Shown: positions 34,530 to 44,144 of the stretch, one piece after another
Numbering within the stretch: the stretch's first letter is position 1
Layout: the number at the start of each line of letters is the position of its first letter
Assembly: GCA_023401925.1 (NCBI GenBank)
Contig: JAEXDA010000004.1
Coordinates: 124,001 to 188,000, forward strand
From: Bacillota bacterium
GTDB taxonomy: Bacteria; Bacillota; UBA4882; UBA8346
Length of the DNA: 64,000 nucleotides
Direction of reading: 5' to 3'
Notes under the pieces: generated by a model
The model's input: only the letters and a program-made list of their open reading frames with translations
Database searches by the model: none
What the model was told of the DNA's origin: nothing
Program-made: the position numbers and the translations under genes

Positions 34530-35141
34530 ATGTGGAATCAAAGCATGGAGATGAGATACCTGAAGACGAATCTCGTTCTCGCTTCCCGGTCACCCCGGCG
34601 GTCTGATATTCTAAAACAATTGGGATTGCAGTTTGAATCCCGGCCCAGTGAAGTTGATGAGGCTGAATTTGATATTTCAATCGCTCCAATGGATTTTGTG
34701 ATGAATTTGGCATTTCGGAAAGCCCTAAAGGTTTCACAGTCCATAACTGAAGGAATCGTTATCGGAGCGGATACTGTTGTTGTAATCAACGGAGAAATTT
34801 TGGGCAAGCCTCAATCCGAAAAAGAAGCCATCGAAATGCTCGCCCGTTTAAGTGGAAAAGAGCATTCCGTATTTACCGGACTGGCTCTACTGGAAGTCCC
34901 AAGCGGACGAAAGTCAATTTCGTTTGCGGAAACTAAAGTTCTGTTCCGTTCGTTAGAAAGAACAGAAATCGAAAAGTATGCCGCCACAGGTGAACCGCTG
35001 GACAAAGCGGGGGCATATGGGATTCAGGGTAAAGGGGCGATTTTGGTGGAAAAAATCAACGGCTGTTATTATAACGTTGTTGGTTTGCCTGTCGCTAAAT
35101 TAATCAATATGCTCAAAGAGTTTGGGGTTTCGATCGGGTGA
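34530..35141 (+). CDS. maf: Maf nucleotide pyrophosphatase (dTTP/UTP type)
   Basis: 203 residues; in-frame ATGs at 34545 and 34551 would shorten it by a few. LVLASRSPRRSDILKQLG is the Maf N-terminal motif (SxR..R), GADTVV the catalytic-Asp region, and DKAGAYGIQGKGA the late motif. Maf removes non-canonical or excess pyrimidine triphosphates. It begins the conserved Firmicutes locus maf-radC-mreBCD-minCD. RadC follows 10 bases later and is probably co-transcribed. Confidence 0.93.
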   Translation: MWNQSMEMRYLKTNLVLASRSPRRSDILKQLGLQFESRPSEVDEAEFDISIAPMDFVMNLAFRKALKVSQSITEGIVIGADTVVVINGEILGKPQSEKEAIEMLARLSGKEHSVFTGLALLEVPSGRKSISFAETKVLFRSLERTEIEKYAATGEPLDKAGAYGIQGKGAILVEKINGCYYNVVGLPVAKLINMLKEFGVSIG

Positions 35142-35151
35142 GGTGAAATTC

Positions 35152-35844
35152 TTGGAGCACCGACGACCTACAATTAAGGATTTGCCAATTGAGGAACGCC
35201 CCCGTGAACGTTTAATACAGAATGGAGCTGAGCATCTATCGGCAGCCGAATTGTTGGCGATTATTTTGAGAACTGGCTCTGCGCAATTCACCGCAATCGA
35301 TATTGCTGAGCAATTACTGATACGGTACAAAGATTTACGAGGGTTATCCAAAGCATCATTGGCGGAAATAGCCGAATTTCAGGGAATTAGTCAAGCGAAA
35401 GCGGTTCAAATTCATGCCGCTTTTGAACTTGGTAGAAGAGTCTTAACGAGTAATCCTTATCAATTACCGGTGATTCGTAAACCCGAAGATGTTTATGATT
35501 TATTAAACGCTAGTTTTCAAGATTTAGATCGTGAACATTTCAAAGTTATCCATTTGAACACGAAGAATCAAGTGCTTAAGGTGGAGACAAGTTCCATCGG
35601 AATTCTCTCATCTTCACCGGTTCATCCCCGGGAAGTATTTAAAGAAGCAATCCGGATGAGCAGCGCTGGCCTTATTTTAGCCCATAACCATCCCAGTGGA
35701 GATCCTAGTCCCAGCCAGGATGATTTATTATTGACGAATCGGTTGTGCCAAGCCGGTGAACTACTTGGGATCCAGGTGATTGACCATTTGATATTCGGTG
35801 ATCACCGGTTTGTGAGTTTGAAAGAACGCGGACAGCTTAGTTAA
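35152..35844 (+). CDS. radC: RadC family protein (JAB/MPN domain)
   Basis: 230 residues from TTG 35152 (GAGGTGAAA upstream), starting LEHRRPTIKDLPIEERPRER. A helix-hairpin-helix lies at about residues 60-90 and the JAMM metal motif HNHPSGDPSPSQDD follows later. Despite its name, the role of RadC in repair is doubtful. It is a standard neighbour of maf and mreB in Firmicutes. Confidence 0.93.
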   Translation: MEHRRPTIKDLPIEERPRERLIQNGAEHLSAAELLAIILRTGSAQFTAIDIAEQLLIRYKDLRGLSKASLAEIAEFQGISQAKAVQIHAAFELGRRVLTSNPYQLPVIRKPEDVYDLLNASFQDLDREHFKVIHLNTKNQVLKVETSSIGILSSSPVHPREVFKEAIRMSSAGLILAHNHPSGDPSPSQDDLLLTNRLCQAGELLGIQVIDHLIFGDHRFVSLKERGQLS

Positions 35845-36210
35845 GGAATTCACAATTGGGATTGCGAATTGGCAATAAATTGCTTGGCAAGGAATTGATT
35901 TAGCTACTAAATTACTAAATCAATTTAATTGCTAAGGCAATTGAGTGACTAAAACTATTAAATTGCTGAAGCAATTGGCGATTGATTAAAATAACAAGGT
36001 TTGGGTTTTGGAATTTAAATTGTGCGGTGCGTATTTTTGCGTACGAAGGATGGAAGTTCTTTCAAAGCAACATAAAGAAGCAATACTCACTTCATTTGTT
36101 CTGATTACTCTTATTGATTCCAGATTAGCTTGTTATAAATTCTTTAATGAAAAGCGGCTCCGCTACATAAATTACTAACATAATTGAATACAGCTTGGAA
36201 GGAGTCTAAA
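35845..36210. other. AT-rich spacer before mreB with small palindromic repeats
   Basis: No gene seen. Between about 35850 and 35980 there are repeated palindromes. AATTGC-N4-GCAATT occurs exactly at 35927-35942 and 35961-35976, with degenerate copies at about 35852-35895. The rest, 36000-36190, must hold the mreB promoter, but I cannot pick a convincing one. Confidence 0.55.
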
Positions 36211-37251
36211 ATGTTTAAATCAATTTTCGGCCGCTTTGCAAAAGATATGGGGATCGATTTAGGTACTGCCAACACTTTGGTATATGTACAAGGTCGCGGG
36301 GTAGTGTTACAGGAGCCTACGGTTGTAGCAATTGAAAAGGACACCAACAACATTTTCGCCGTTGGTAATGAAGCAAAACAAATGGTAGGGCGGACCCCTG
36401 GTAATATTATTGCAGTTCGTCCTATGAAAGATGGCGTGATAGCCGACTTTGATGTCACTGAAAAAATGTTGCGCTATTTTATTAATAAAGCCGGTAAAAA
36501 TGTTGGAATATTAGCGCCGCGAATCATTATCGGCGTTCCCTCCGGTGTTACCGAAGTGGAAAAACGAGCAGTGGTGGATGCCGGGTTGCAGGCCGGAGCC
36601 AGAGAAGTTTATTTGATTGAAGAACCTATGGCGGCCGCAATTGGAGCCGGTATGAGTATTGAGGAGCCGACGGGGAATCTGATAGTTGATATCGGAGGCG
36701 GAACAACTGAAGTTGCAGTGATTTCCCTTGGCGGGATTGTATCAAGCCGGTCGCTGCGAATCGCCGGAGATGAAATGAATGAAGCTATTGTACATTTCAT
36801 CAAACGCAGTTATAATTTAATGATCGGTGAACGTACGGCCGAAGATATTAAAAAAGAGATTGGTTCCGCTTATCCGGATGGAAAAGAGATCCGTCAGGAA
36901 GTCAGAGGTCGTGACCTCTTAACCGGGCTTCCGAAAACGATCAATATTACCAGTCATGAAATACAGGAAGCTCTTGCTGAGCCGATTTCCGGGATTATCG
37001 AAGCTGTTAAAATGACTTTGGAACGGACTCCACCGGAATTAGCCGCCGATATTCTCGACAAAGGGTTGGTAATGGCGGGGGGCGGTTCTTTATTGCGGGG
37101 GATCGATCGACTGCTGGCCGAAGAAACTGGTATGGCGGTACAGGTTGCAGAGGATCCCTTGACATGTGTGGCTAGAGGAACCGGGCTGGCTCTTGAGCGT
37201 AATTATCATGATTTAAAGAAGGTAGTTCTTTCAAATAAAAAGATGGCTTAA
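36211..37251 (+). CDS. mreB: rod-shape-determining protein MreB
   Basis: 346 residues from ATG 36211 (GGAAGGAG upstream). This bacterial actin directs cell-wall elongation. IDLGTANTLVYV is the phosphate-1 motif, IVDIGGGTTEVAVI the phosphate-2 motif and GGSLLRGIDRLL the adenosine motif. The N-terminal MFKSIFGRFAKD could form the membrane-binding helix. It is the first gene of the mreBCD-mrdA group. Confidence 0.97.
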   Translation: MFKSIFGRFAKDMGIDLGTANTLVYVQGRGVVLQEPTVVAIEKDTNNIFAVGNEAKQMVGRTPGNIIAVRPMKDGVIADFDVTEKMLRYFINKAGKNVGILAPRIIIGVPSGVTEVEKRAVVDAGLQAGAREVYLIEEPMAAAIGAGMSIEEPTGNLIVDIGGGTTEVAVISLGGIVSSRSLRIAGDEMNEAIVHFIKRSYNLMIGERTAEDIKKEIGSAYPDGKEIRQEVRGRDLLTGLPKTINITSHEIQEALAEPISGIIEAVKMTLERTPPELAADILDKGLVMAGGGSLLRGIDRLLAEETGMAVQVAEDPLTCVARGTGLALERNYHDLKKVVLSNKKMA

Positions 37252-37266
37252 AAGGGTGACCTACTT

Positions 37267-38157
37267 TTGTTTCAATTATTTGTAAATAAGCGATTTCTCT
37301 TTATTGCATTACTATTCTTAGTGGTCACATGGGTGATGTACGTTACATCACACCCACGGGTCAGCGAAGGAAAAGTTGAATACTTTTTCAATACAGCCAT
37401 GGTACCTATTGAAAGTACTTTTAACTATTTCGGTAGTATTGTTAACAATAGCTGGAAAACTATAACCCAGTTATCTCAATTAAAATCCGAGAATGATCGA
37501 CTTCATCGGGAAATCGACCATTTGAAAATTCGCCAGCTTGGTTTGAATTCACTCAAAGCGGAAAATGATCGTTTACGGCGGGCTTTACATTTTCAATCCA
37601 ATCAGCCCAATGAACTGATCAGCGCTGAAATTATCGCGGTAAACCCCAGTAACTGGAATCAAACGATTACCATCAATAGAGGTGAAGATTGCCAATTAAA
37701 AAAGAATATGGCAGTTATTACTCCTCAAGGGGTGGTTGGAAGAATTGGTGAAGTACGCTACCGGACTGCCGAGGTTATCTTAATTACCGATCCGCGCGAG
37801 GGAAATTTTGTGGGAGGCATGGTAGCCCGTACTCGGAATTTAGTCATTATCCAAGGCGGAGGTCAATACCGGGGAGAGTGTACGGTTCAACCAGCGATCG
37901 ATAGTTATTTTATGGATTTAAAACAGAACGATCTAATTGTAACAGCAGAAACCAGCGAAATTTTTCCACGGGGATTACCGATTGGCAGAGTCGTGTATGT
38001 GAACAAAGTATCGAATAAAATGGTCAGCAAGGCTTCATTAAAACCTGTGGTGCATCTGGGTAATCTTGAGATGGTTTATGTGATGAAAAGCAAACGGGAT
38101 TTTCCAGATAATCCAGATAATTCCGGAGGCTCAAAAAATGCGCCCGTTAATCCTTAG
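37267..38157 (+). CDS. mreC: rod-shape-determining protein MreC
   Basis: 296 residues: an N-terminal membrane helix (FLFIALLFLVVTWVMYV, about 9-25), a coiled coil (about 65-110, LKSENDRLHREIDHLKI) and the beta-barrel region with INRGEDCQLKKNMAV and PQGVVGRIGEV. It bridges MreB and the periplasmic wall synthases. It starts at TTG 37267 15 bases after mreB, with AAAGGGTGA upstream. The 3' end overlaps mreD by 20 bases. Confidence 0.95.
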   Translation: MFQLFVNKRFLFIALLFLVVTWVMYVTSHPRVSEGKVEYFFNTAMVPIESTFNYFGSIVNNSWKTITQLSQLKSENDRLHREIDHLKIRQLGLNSLKAENDRLRRALHFQSNQPNELISAEIIAVNPSNWNQTITINRGEDCQLKKNMAVITPQGVVGRIGEVRYRTAEVILITDPREGNFVGGMVARTRNLVIIQGGGQYRGECTVQPAIDSYFMDLKQNDLIVTAETSEIFPRGLPIGRVVYVNKVSNKMVSKASLKPVVHLGNLEMVYVMKSKRDFPDNPDNSGGSKNAPVNP

Positions 38158-38632
38158 TATCGCCGTAATATTGGCGGTTGTTATTCAAGGGACTTGGCTT
38201 CCTGCGATGCATTTACCGGGGCAAGTCACCCCCGATTTGATTTTGATTATGGTAGTATCGGTAGGATTATTGCGGGGGCCCGATAAAGGACTCTTTTTTG
38301 GAATTGTTTCCGGACTTTTCTTGGACTTGCTATCCGGGCATATTATTGGTGTTCAAGCTCTTTCAAAAATGGCGCTTGGATTTTGTGCCGGTTTGATGGA
38401 AAAAAACATCTTCAAAGATAATATTTTAGTTCCGGCAATGGCTGTTTTTGGAGCAACCTTGGTTTTTGAATCGTTTAATATTTTTTTTTATATGGCTTTT
38501 CATGTCAACTATAATTTTTTGAGCACTTTTTTATCCACCATATTGCCGCTGGCTTTTTACAATGCCTTGTTTGCCCCGTTTATTTATTATTTGGTTTTAA
38601 AGATGGAACGTTGGATGGATGAAAGAGCATAA
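38138..38632 (+). CDS. mreD: rod-shape-determining protein MreD
   Basis: 164 residues with about five membrane segments, of normal size for MreD. TPDLILIMVVSVGLLRGPDKG and FGIVSGLFLDLLSG are the typical N-terminal part. GGAGGCTC inside mreC serves as its ribosome site, so translation is coupled to mreC. Confidence 0.93.
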   Translation: MRPLILSIAVILAVVIQGTWLPAMHLPGQVTPDLILIMVVSVGLLRGPDKGLFFGIVSGLFLDLLSGHIIGVQALSKMALGFCAGLMEKNIFKDNILVPAMAVFGATLVFESFNIFFYMAFHVNYNFLSTFLSTILPLAFYNALFAPFIYYLVLKMERWMDERA

Positions 38633-38670
38633 GCTTTGTGTAGCAAAGCTTGGTTAACGGAGGCTTGGCT

Positions 38671-40692
38671 GTGAAAGACGCAGTGTTGAGAAATTTAGAA
38701 ACTAAGTTTAAGTATTTAGGTGGAGTTATCGTTGTTATCTTTGCTTTCCTTCTAATTCGGTTGTGGGTTCTTCAGATCATGGAAGGCGCCACAATCATGG
38801 TTAAATCGAAACAAAATCAGACCCGGGTCATTCGGATCGACGCCCCCCGGGGAATTTTTTATGACCGGAAAAACAATATTTTGGTTAACAGCCGTATTTC
38901 CCATAATTTATCCGTTGTACCGGAAGACATTAAAGATAAGCCGGAAGTTATCACTTTTCTCAGTCGAATTTTGAAAATATCCGAGGCGGACCTCCGCGCT
39001 AAATTAAAACCCAATCCTAGAATACAGCGAACTCCTTATCAGTATATTACCATTAGCAAAGATGTCGCTCCGGCGACGGTTATTAAATTACTGGAAGAAA
39101 AATTTAATTTACCCGGTGTTGAAGTGGAAGAGGTCCCGGTGAGGTCTTATCCATTTAAGGATTTAGCGTGTCATCTTTTTGGTTATATCCGGGAGATTAA
39201 TGATCGGGAGTTAACGGACGAAAAAGGCAAAGGTTATCGTTTGGGGGATAATATCGGAAAAACCGGTCTTGAGCGTACATATGAAGAGTATCTTCGTGGC
39301 GTGAGCGGCGGGAAAAATTTCGAAGTGGATATTCACGGGCGTCCTTTGCGTTTACTGGAAAACAGAGAGCCAATGCCCGGCAATAATATGCATCTAACGA
39401 TTGATTTAAAAGTTCAGGCCGCAGCTGAAAAAGCAATGGATGATCACATGGCTTGGCTTCAGAAATTCTCTAAGTGGAAAAATGCCAAATCCGGGGCAGT
39501 TCTGGCCCTTGATCCCCGTAATGGGAATATCCTGGCGATGGTTAGCAAACCGGGATTTGATCCTAACGCTTTTGTGGGAGTGATGCCCCAGGAAGTCGCC
39601 GATAAAATATACCGTAATCCTTTACACCCTTTGACCAACCGGACAATTCAAGGAGAATTTGCGCCTGGTTCCACATTTAAACCCATTACCGTGATGGCAG
39701 CCTTAATGGAAAATAAGGTTACCACGAAAGATCGTTTTATTTGTACCGGTTATGATCCGGTTTGGGGCAAAAAATTTAAGTGTTGGATTGTGGATAATAT
39801 TTCCGGGCCTCGTTCCCATGGTAATGAAAGCGTTATTGACGGTTTGAAAAATTCTTGCAATATTGTAATGGCTGAGTTAAGTCGGCGCATCGGCGCAGAC
39901 ACATTGGCAAAATATGCGCGTTTTTTCGGTCTTGGGAAACCCACCGGGCTCAACCTTTATCCGGGAGAAGCGTCCGGCCTTGTACCGGATCCGGAGTGGA
40001 AACGTAAAAATACGAAAGAGAAAACTTGGTATCCTTTGGAAACCATGATGTTTGGAATCGGACAGACCTATCTTACCGTAACGCCGCTTCAGTTAGCTGA
40101 AGTCTATGCGGCAATTGCTAACGACGGGAAAATATATCGGCCACACCTGGTTTCAAAGATTACCGCGCCCTCAGGCGAATTAGTTACCAAGTTTAATCCC
40201 CAATTGATGGTTGATTTGCAATTGTCTCCTACCATACGTTCCGTTGTTCAACAGGGCTTAACCGAGGTTATCGGTGATGGGGGTACGGCCTCCTCGGCGT
40301 TTCAAGGCTTTCCGCTTGATAAATATCCAATCGCCGGTAAAACGGGTACAGCCCAAAAACCGCCTTACGATAATTCCGGCGTTTTTGCTTGTTATGCGCC
40401 TGCCAATAAACCCGAAATCGTGGTGGTTGTCTTTGTCGAGCAGGGGGGTTCAGGTAGCCTAACGGCTCCGATAGCCAGAAAGGTTTTAGAGGCTTATTTT
40501 AACCTGGATAAACCTGTTGTAACTGAACCCACTGCGCCAAATCCTGAGAACCCAACACCGTCAGTTCCTGATAACGGGATTCCATCCCCTACCCCGATCA
40601 CAGTGGCTCCGGTTGTTAATGGTACTCCCGCTTCAGGGAGTCCAATTGAGAATGGCTCCGGTACTAAAACTTCTCCTCGGGCTTCGGATTGA
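38671..40692 (+). CDS. mrdA: penicillin-binding protein 2 (elongation transpeptidase)
   Basis: 673 residues from GTG 38671 (GGAGG 7 bases upstream). One N-terminal membrane anchor (about 10-32) is followed by the PBP dimerisation domain (RIDAPRGIFYDRKNNIL) and the transpeptidase with GSTFKP (active Ser), SCN and KTGTAQKPP. It cross-links peptidoglycan with RodA. The last ~60 residues form a Pro/Thr/Ser-rich tail, an unusual extension compared with E. coli PBP2, perhaps wall-spanning or disordered. Confidence 0.95.
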   Translation: MKDAVLRNLETKFKYLGGVIVVIFAFLLIRLWVLQIMEGATIMVKSKQNQTRVIRIDAPRGIFYDRKNNILVNSRISHNLSVVPEDIKDKPEVITFLSRILKISEADLRAKLKPNPRIQRTPYQYITISKDVAPATVIKLLEEKFNLPGVEVEEVPVRSYPFKDLACHLFGYIREINDRELTDEKGKGYRLGDNIGKTGLERTYEEYLRGVSGGKNFEVDIHGRPLRLLENREPMPGNNMHLTIDLKVQAAAEKAMDDHMAWLQKFSKWKNAKSGAVLALDPRNGNILAMVSKPGFDPNAFVGVMPQEVADKIYRNPLHPLTNRTIQGEFAPGSTFKPITVMAALMENKVTTKDRFICTGYDPVWGKKFKCWIVDNISGPRSHGNESVIDGLKNSCNIVMAELSRRIGADTLAKYARFFGLGKPTGLNLYPGEASGLVPDPEWKRKNTKEKTWYPLETMMFGIGQTYLTVTPLQLAEVYAAIANDGKIYRPHLVSKITAPSGELVTKFNPQLMVDLQLSPTIRSVVQQGLTEVIGDGGTASSAFQGFPLDKYPIAGKTGTAQKPPYDNSGVFACYAPANKPEIVVVVFVEQGGSGSLTAPIARKVLEAYFNLDKPVVTEPTAPNPENPTPSVPDNGIPSPTPITVAPVVNGTPASGSPIENGSGTKTSPRASD

Positions 40693-40723
40693 TTTGGGAA
40701 ATTATATTTTTACTTGCGAAACT

Positions 40724-40752
40724 TCCTCCTATGCAAGGAGGATTTTTTTTTT
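40724..40752 (+). terminator. terminator after mrdA
   Basis: TCCTCCT and AGGAGGA form a stem around ATGCA, followed by a run of T. Confidence 0.8.
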
Positions 40753-40826
40753 AGGTAGCGAAGATAAACTTGGAAAAGATTAAGGCCCAACATTGGATTC
40801 ATATTGAAAATACGGAGCGATTTATA

Positions 40827-41483
40827 ATGGCTGAAATGCCGAATCCGGAAGTATCCGGTAAAATGGAAGGTTTATCTGAAAGTATTGTTTTTAAGGGGTA
40901 TAAAACTGGTTTAACATTAGTAATTCCTGAGGCTGGGTCCTTGGAAGGATATATGCAGGATATCCGGACCCGTCTTGAGCAGTCTCATGACTTTTTTAAA
41001 GGAGCCCACATCATTATTGAACTGGGTAAACGCTTGATTGCCGAAAAAGAGCGTCTTGCTTTAAAGGAAACGGTTCAAGAATTTGGTTTAAATCCGCGTT
41101 TTGCAGAAGAAGTAAAGAATAATGAAAAAGCTGAAGAGCCTGACCAGTTTGAATCCACAATTACCGTCAGAAAAACGGTCCGTTCTGGTCAGCGGATCTC
41201 GTTTGGGGGCAATTTGGTCATTATGGGCGATGTAAATCCCGGAGCCGAAGTGATTGCCAGCGGAGACATTATTGTTTTGGGAAGACTTCGTGGAACGGCA
41301 CATGCAGGGGCTGAAGGGGATGAAACAGCCAAGATTGTCGCTTTTCAATTGCGTCCGGTTCAAATCCGGATCGCCGGAGTCATTACCCGGGATTCGGAAT
41401 CCAGTTCTAAAACCAAATATCTTGGGCCGGAAATCGCCAGAATCAAGGACGGGATGATTTTGGTTGAACGTGTCAGTTATTGA
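40827..41483 (+). CDS. minC: septum site-determining protein MinC
   Basis: 218 residues from ATG 40827 (GGAGCGAT upstream); an in-frame TTG at 40770 is less likely. The N-terminal FtsZ-inhibiting domain (about 15-90) is followed by the C-terminal beta-helix: RSGQRISFGGNLVIMGDVNPGAEVIASGDIIVLGRLRG. It blocks Z-ring assembly away from mid-cell with MinD. It opens the minCDE group. Confidence 0.93.
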   Translation: MAEMPNPEVSGKMEGLSESIVFKGYKTGLTLVIPEAGSLEGYMQDIRTRLEQSHDFFKGAHIIIELGKRLIAEKERLALKETVQEFGLNPRFAEEVKNNEKAEEPDQFESTITVRKTVRSGQRISFGGNLVIMGDVNPGAEVIASGDIIVLGRLRGTAHAGAEGDETAKIVAFQLRPVQIRIAGVITRDSESSSKTKYLGPEIARIKDGMILVERVSY

Positions 41484-41616
41484 ATAATTTCTGATTTTTT
41501 AGTTTCCGTTTTGATGATTGTAGAAAAATGTCAGTTCCTGGTTGACAGTTATGATGGAAATGGGCTAGTTTTTTTGAATAACTGTTTAACCGTTAAAAAT
41601 TCGAGGGGGTTTGTGA

Positions 41617-42414
41617 ATGTCGGGAATGGTTATTGTGATAACATCTGGCAAAGGGGGGGTTGGTAAAACCACCACTTGTGCTAATATTGGTGCTGGTTTA
41701 GCCAACCGTGGCTATAAAACAGTATTGATTGATGCAGATATCGGTTTACGCAATCTTGACGTGGTCATGGGCTTGGAAAACCGGATCGTCTTTGATTTGG
41801 TGAATGTAGCGGAAAAAACTTGTAAAATCAGGCAGGCTTTAATTAAGGACAAACGTTTTGAAAATTTATATCTTTTGCCGGCTGCTCAAACCAAAGAAAA
41901 AGATGCTGTTAAACCTGAACAAATGATAGAGATTTGTGAAGAACTCCGTAAAGAATACGATTATGTTTTAATTGATTGCCCGGCTGGTATTGAACAGGGC
42001 TTTAAAAATGCAGTTGCAGGAGCTGATCAGGCCATTGTTGTAACCACTCCCGATGTATCGGCGGTACGGGATGCCGATCGAATTATCGGACTTTTACAGG
42101 CCAGAGATATTGCGGATCCTCGTTTAATTATCAATCGGTTACGTCCTGATATGGTACGAAAAGGGGATATGATGGATATCGGCGATGTCAATGATATTCT
42201 TGCAATTTGTTTACTGGGGATTGTCCCGGACGATGAAACAATCATTACATCCACCAACCGGGGTGAGCCGGCAATACTGGACGGAATCTCCAAAGCCGGT
42301 CAGGCCTTTCGCAATATTGTAGGGAGAATTGTCGGGGAAGAAGTACCTTTTATGTCGCTTGACTTTGATCTCAACTGGATGGATAAACTCAAGCAACGTT
42401 TTGGCAAGAAATAA
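41617..42414 (+). CDS. minD: septum site-determining ATPase MinD
   Basis: 265 residues. The deviant Walker A GKGGVGKT (11-18) carries the signature Lys12; GLRNLDVVMGLE and DYVLIDCPAGIE are the switch and Walker B regions. The C-terminal LNWMDKLKQRFGKK is the amphipathic membrane-targeting helix. It recruits MinC and MinE. GAGGGGG lies upstream of the ATG. Confidence 0.96.
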   Translation: MSGMVIVITSGKGGVGKTTTCANIGAGLANRGYKTVLIDADIGLRNLDVVMGLENRIVFDLVNVAEKTCKIRQALIKDKRFENLYLLPAAQTKEKDAVKPEQMIEICEELRKEYDYVLIDCPAGIEQGFKNAVAGADQAIVVTTPDVSAVRDADRIIGLLQARDIADPRLIINRLRPDMVRKGDMMDIGDVNDILAICLLGIVPDDETIITSTNRGEPAILDGISKAGQAFRNIVGRIVGEEVPFMSLDFDLNWMDKLKQRFGKK

Positions 42415-42452
42415 ACTCGCTTGAATATTTCGGTTTGAAAGAAGGGTTAAGC

Positions 42453-42707
42453 ATGGATCTGATGGGGAGACTCTTTAAAGATGATACCTCAAGTAAAGAT
42501 ATGGCAGTAGAACGTTTACGTTTGGTCTTGGTTTCTGACCGGGCTGGTGTGTCACCGGGTTTAATGGAAGCTCTCAAAGAAGATCTGATTCAAGTCATCT
42601 CCAAATATATGGATATTGACGAAGAGGCGATGGAGGTTAATTTAAGTTCCAGTGAGCTTTCGGCTGCCCTTACTGCCAGTATCCCTGTGAAACGGATACG
42701 AAGATAG
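42453..42707 (+). CDS. minE: cell division topological specificity factor MinE
   Basis: 84 residues from ATG 42453 (GAAGGG upstream), normal MinE length. The N-terminal MDLMGRLF membrane/MinD-binding segment, AVERLRLVLVSDRAGVSPGL and the dimerisation part with YMDIDEEAMEVNL are all present. Its presence with MinC and MinD implies an oscillating Min system rather than the DivIVA/MinJ type of Bacillus. Confidence 0.94.
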   Translation: MDLMGRLFKDDTSSKDMAVERLRLVLVSDRAGVSPGLMEALKEDLIQVISKYMDIDEEAMEVNLSSSELSAALTASIPVKRIRR

Positions 42708-43019
42708 GTAAAAGTAATATACCTAATATCATAAAGTCGCATAACCCGCCCAAAAGGTGTTGGTTTGATAGTTTTATCCTGGCGGATATTGGTGACAATT
42801 TATTTTTAGTGGGAGCCGGTTAACTTTGGCGTTGGTTGATGGAAGTCGAATAAGGCCGGAGCGCGTGCCCAAGGGGTTATTTCCCGCTAGACTCCAATAA
42901 ATATCTGTATTATACTTGAGGCAACAAAATACAGGGTCCCTTTAAGCTTCGATGTTTTATAAAGGTTTTTTATTGTTGACAATGATGGTATTTTTCTCAT
43001 TGCTAGAGGAGGTTCTACA
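42708..43019 (+). other. spacer between minE and rodA
   Basis: 312 bases without a gene that I can support. A GC-richer core (about 42830-42895) could fold, but I recognise no known RNA. A terminator-like hairpin lies at 42939-42972, and TTGACA occurs at 42976-42981 without a convincing -10 box. Confidence 0.45.
42939..42972 (+). terminator. probable terminator of the min operon
   Basis: CCTTTA pairs with TAAAGG around a 15-base loop, followed by TTTTTTA. Confidence 0.55.
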
Positions 43020-44144
43020 TTGGATCGCCGGCATTTTAAAAATTTGGATTTTGCATTGATCGCAGTGGTCGGAATATTAGTCATTCTCGGTTTGATTATG
43101 ATTTACAGCGCCACTCATGCCAAAATAGCCTTAAATCACGGTGATCCGTTTTCGTTTGTCAAAAAACAGGCTATCGCCGTCGTCATCGGGATACTGGCTA
43201 TGGTGCTTTTATTGTTTTTTGATTACCGGGTTTCCGATCGTTTGTCACAATTTTTATACGGTTTAAATCTTGTCATGCTGGCCCTAGTGTTAACGCCACT
43301 GGGTAGAAGTGGTAATGGTGCACAAAGTTGGTTGTTCGGGGTTCAACCCTCTGAATTTGCCAAAGTAATATTAATCATAACTTTAGGTAAATATTTATCG
43401 GAAAAAGAAAGCCTGAGTTCGTTTTACAATTTTATTTTTCCTTTTTTACATGTAGGGCTTCCTTTGTTGTTAATTTTGTTGCAGCCGGATTTAGGGACCG
43501 CACTGGTTTTTATTTTTATAACTTTTTTGATGATGTATACGGCAGGGGCACCCGGATGGAAGCTGACGGTGTTAGTGCTCATTGGGGTTGTGGGGCTCAC
43601 TGCCATGTTTTTGGGACATCATTTTTTTAATATGCCGTTACCTATCAAACAATATCAGGTCAATCGACTTACAAGTTTCATTAATCCGGAACGGGACCCG
43701 CGGGGGAGCGGTTGGAATGTTCGCCAAGCAGTGATCGCAGTGGGCTCCGGCCAGTTTTTTGGCAAAGGACTTTTTCGGGGAACCCAAGGAAGGTTAGGAT
43801 ATTTACCCGAAAATCATACGGATTTTATTTTTGCGGTGTTGTGTGAGGAATTAGGATTTGTAGGTGGTTTCGGGGTTTTATGCTTGTTTTTTACATTGGT
43901 TTGGCGGGGTATTCGTATTTCATATCAGGCGCGGGATAAGACCGGGAGCATTATTGGAGTTGGAATTGTCGCTATGTTTCTGTTTCATATTTTGGAGAAT
44001 ATCGGCATGAACATGGGAATTATGCCAATTACCGGGATTCCTCTACCCTTTATAACTTCCGGCGGTAGCTCGATGATTGCCAACTTGATCGCGGTAGGCT
44101 TATTGCTTAATATATGGGCAAGACGGCAGAAGATAATGTTTTGA
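43020..44144 (+). CDS. rodA: RodA/FtsW family peptidoglycan polymerase
   Basis: 374 residues with about ten membrane helices, starting at TTG 43020 after GAGGAGG. IYSATHAK, LGRSGNGAQSWLFGVQPSEFAKV, RGSGWNVRQAVIAVGSGQFFGKG, PENHTDFIFAVLCEELGF and the final PLPFITSGGSSMI are SEDS-family signatures. With PBP2 from the same locus it forms the elongation synthase. Its stop codon overlaps the NUDIX start (TGATG). Confidence 0.94.
   Translation: MDRRHFKNLDFALIAVVGILVILGLIMIYSATHAKIALNHGDPFSFVKKQAIAVVIGILAMVLLLFFDYRVSDRLSQFLYGLNLVMLALVLTPLGRSGNGAQSWLFGVQPSEFAKVILIITLGKYLSEKESLSSFYNFIFPFLHVGLPLLLILLQPDLGTALVFIFITFLMMYTAGAPGWKLTVLVLIGVVGLTAMFLGHHFFNMPLPIKQYQVNRLTSFINPERDPRGSGWNVRQAVIAVGSGQFFGKGLFRGTQGRLGYLPENHTDFIFAVLCEELGFVGGFGVLCLFFTLVWRGIRISYQARDKTGSIIGVGIVAMFLFHILENIGMNMGIMPITGIPLPFITSGGSSMIANLIAVGLLLNIWARRQKIMF

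Noticed and set aside
42830..42895. GC-richer segment between minE and rodA as a possible structured RNA
   Set aside because: No match to any RNA family I know and no convincing pairing pattern by eye.
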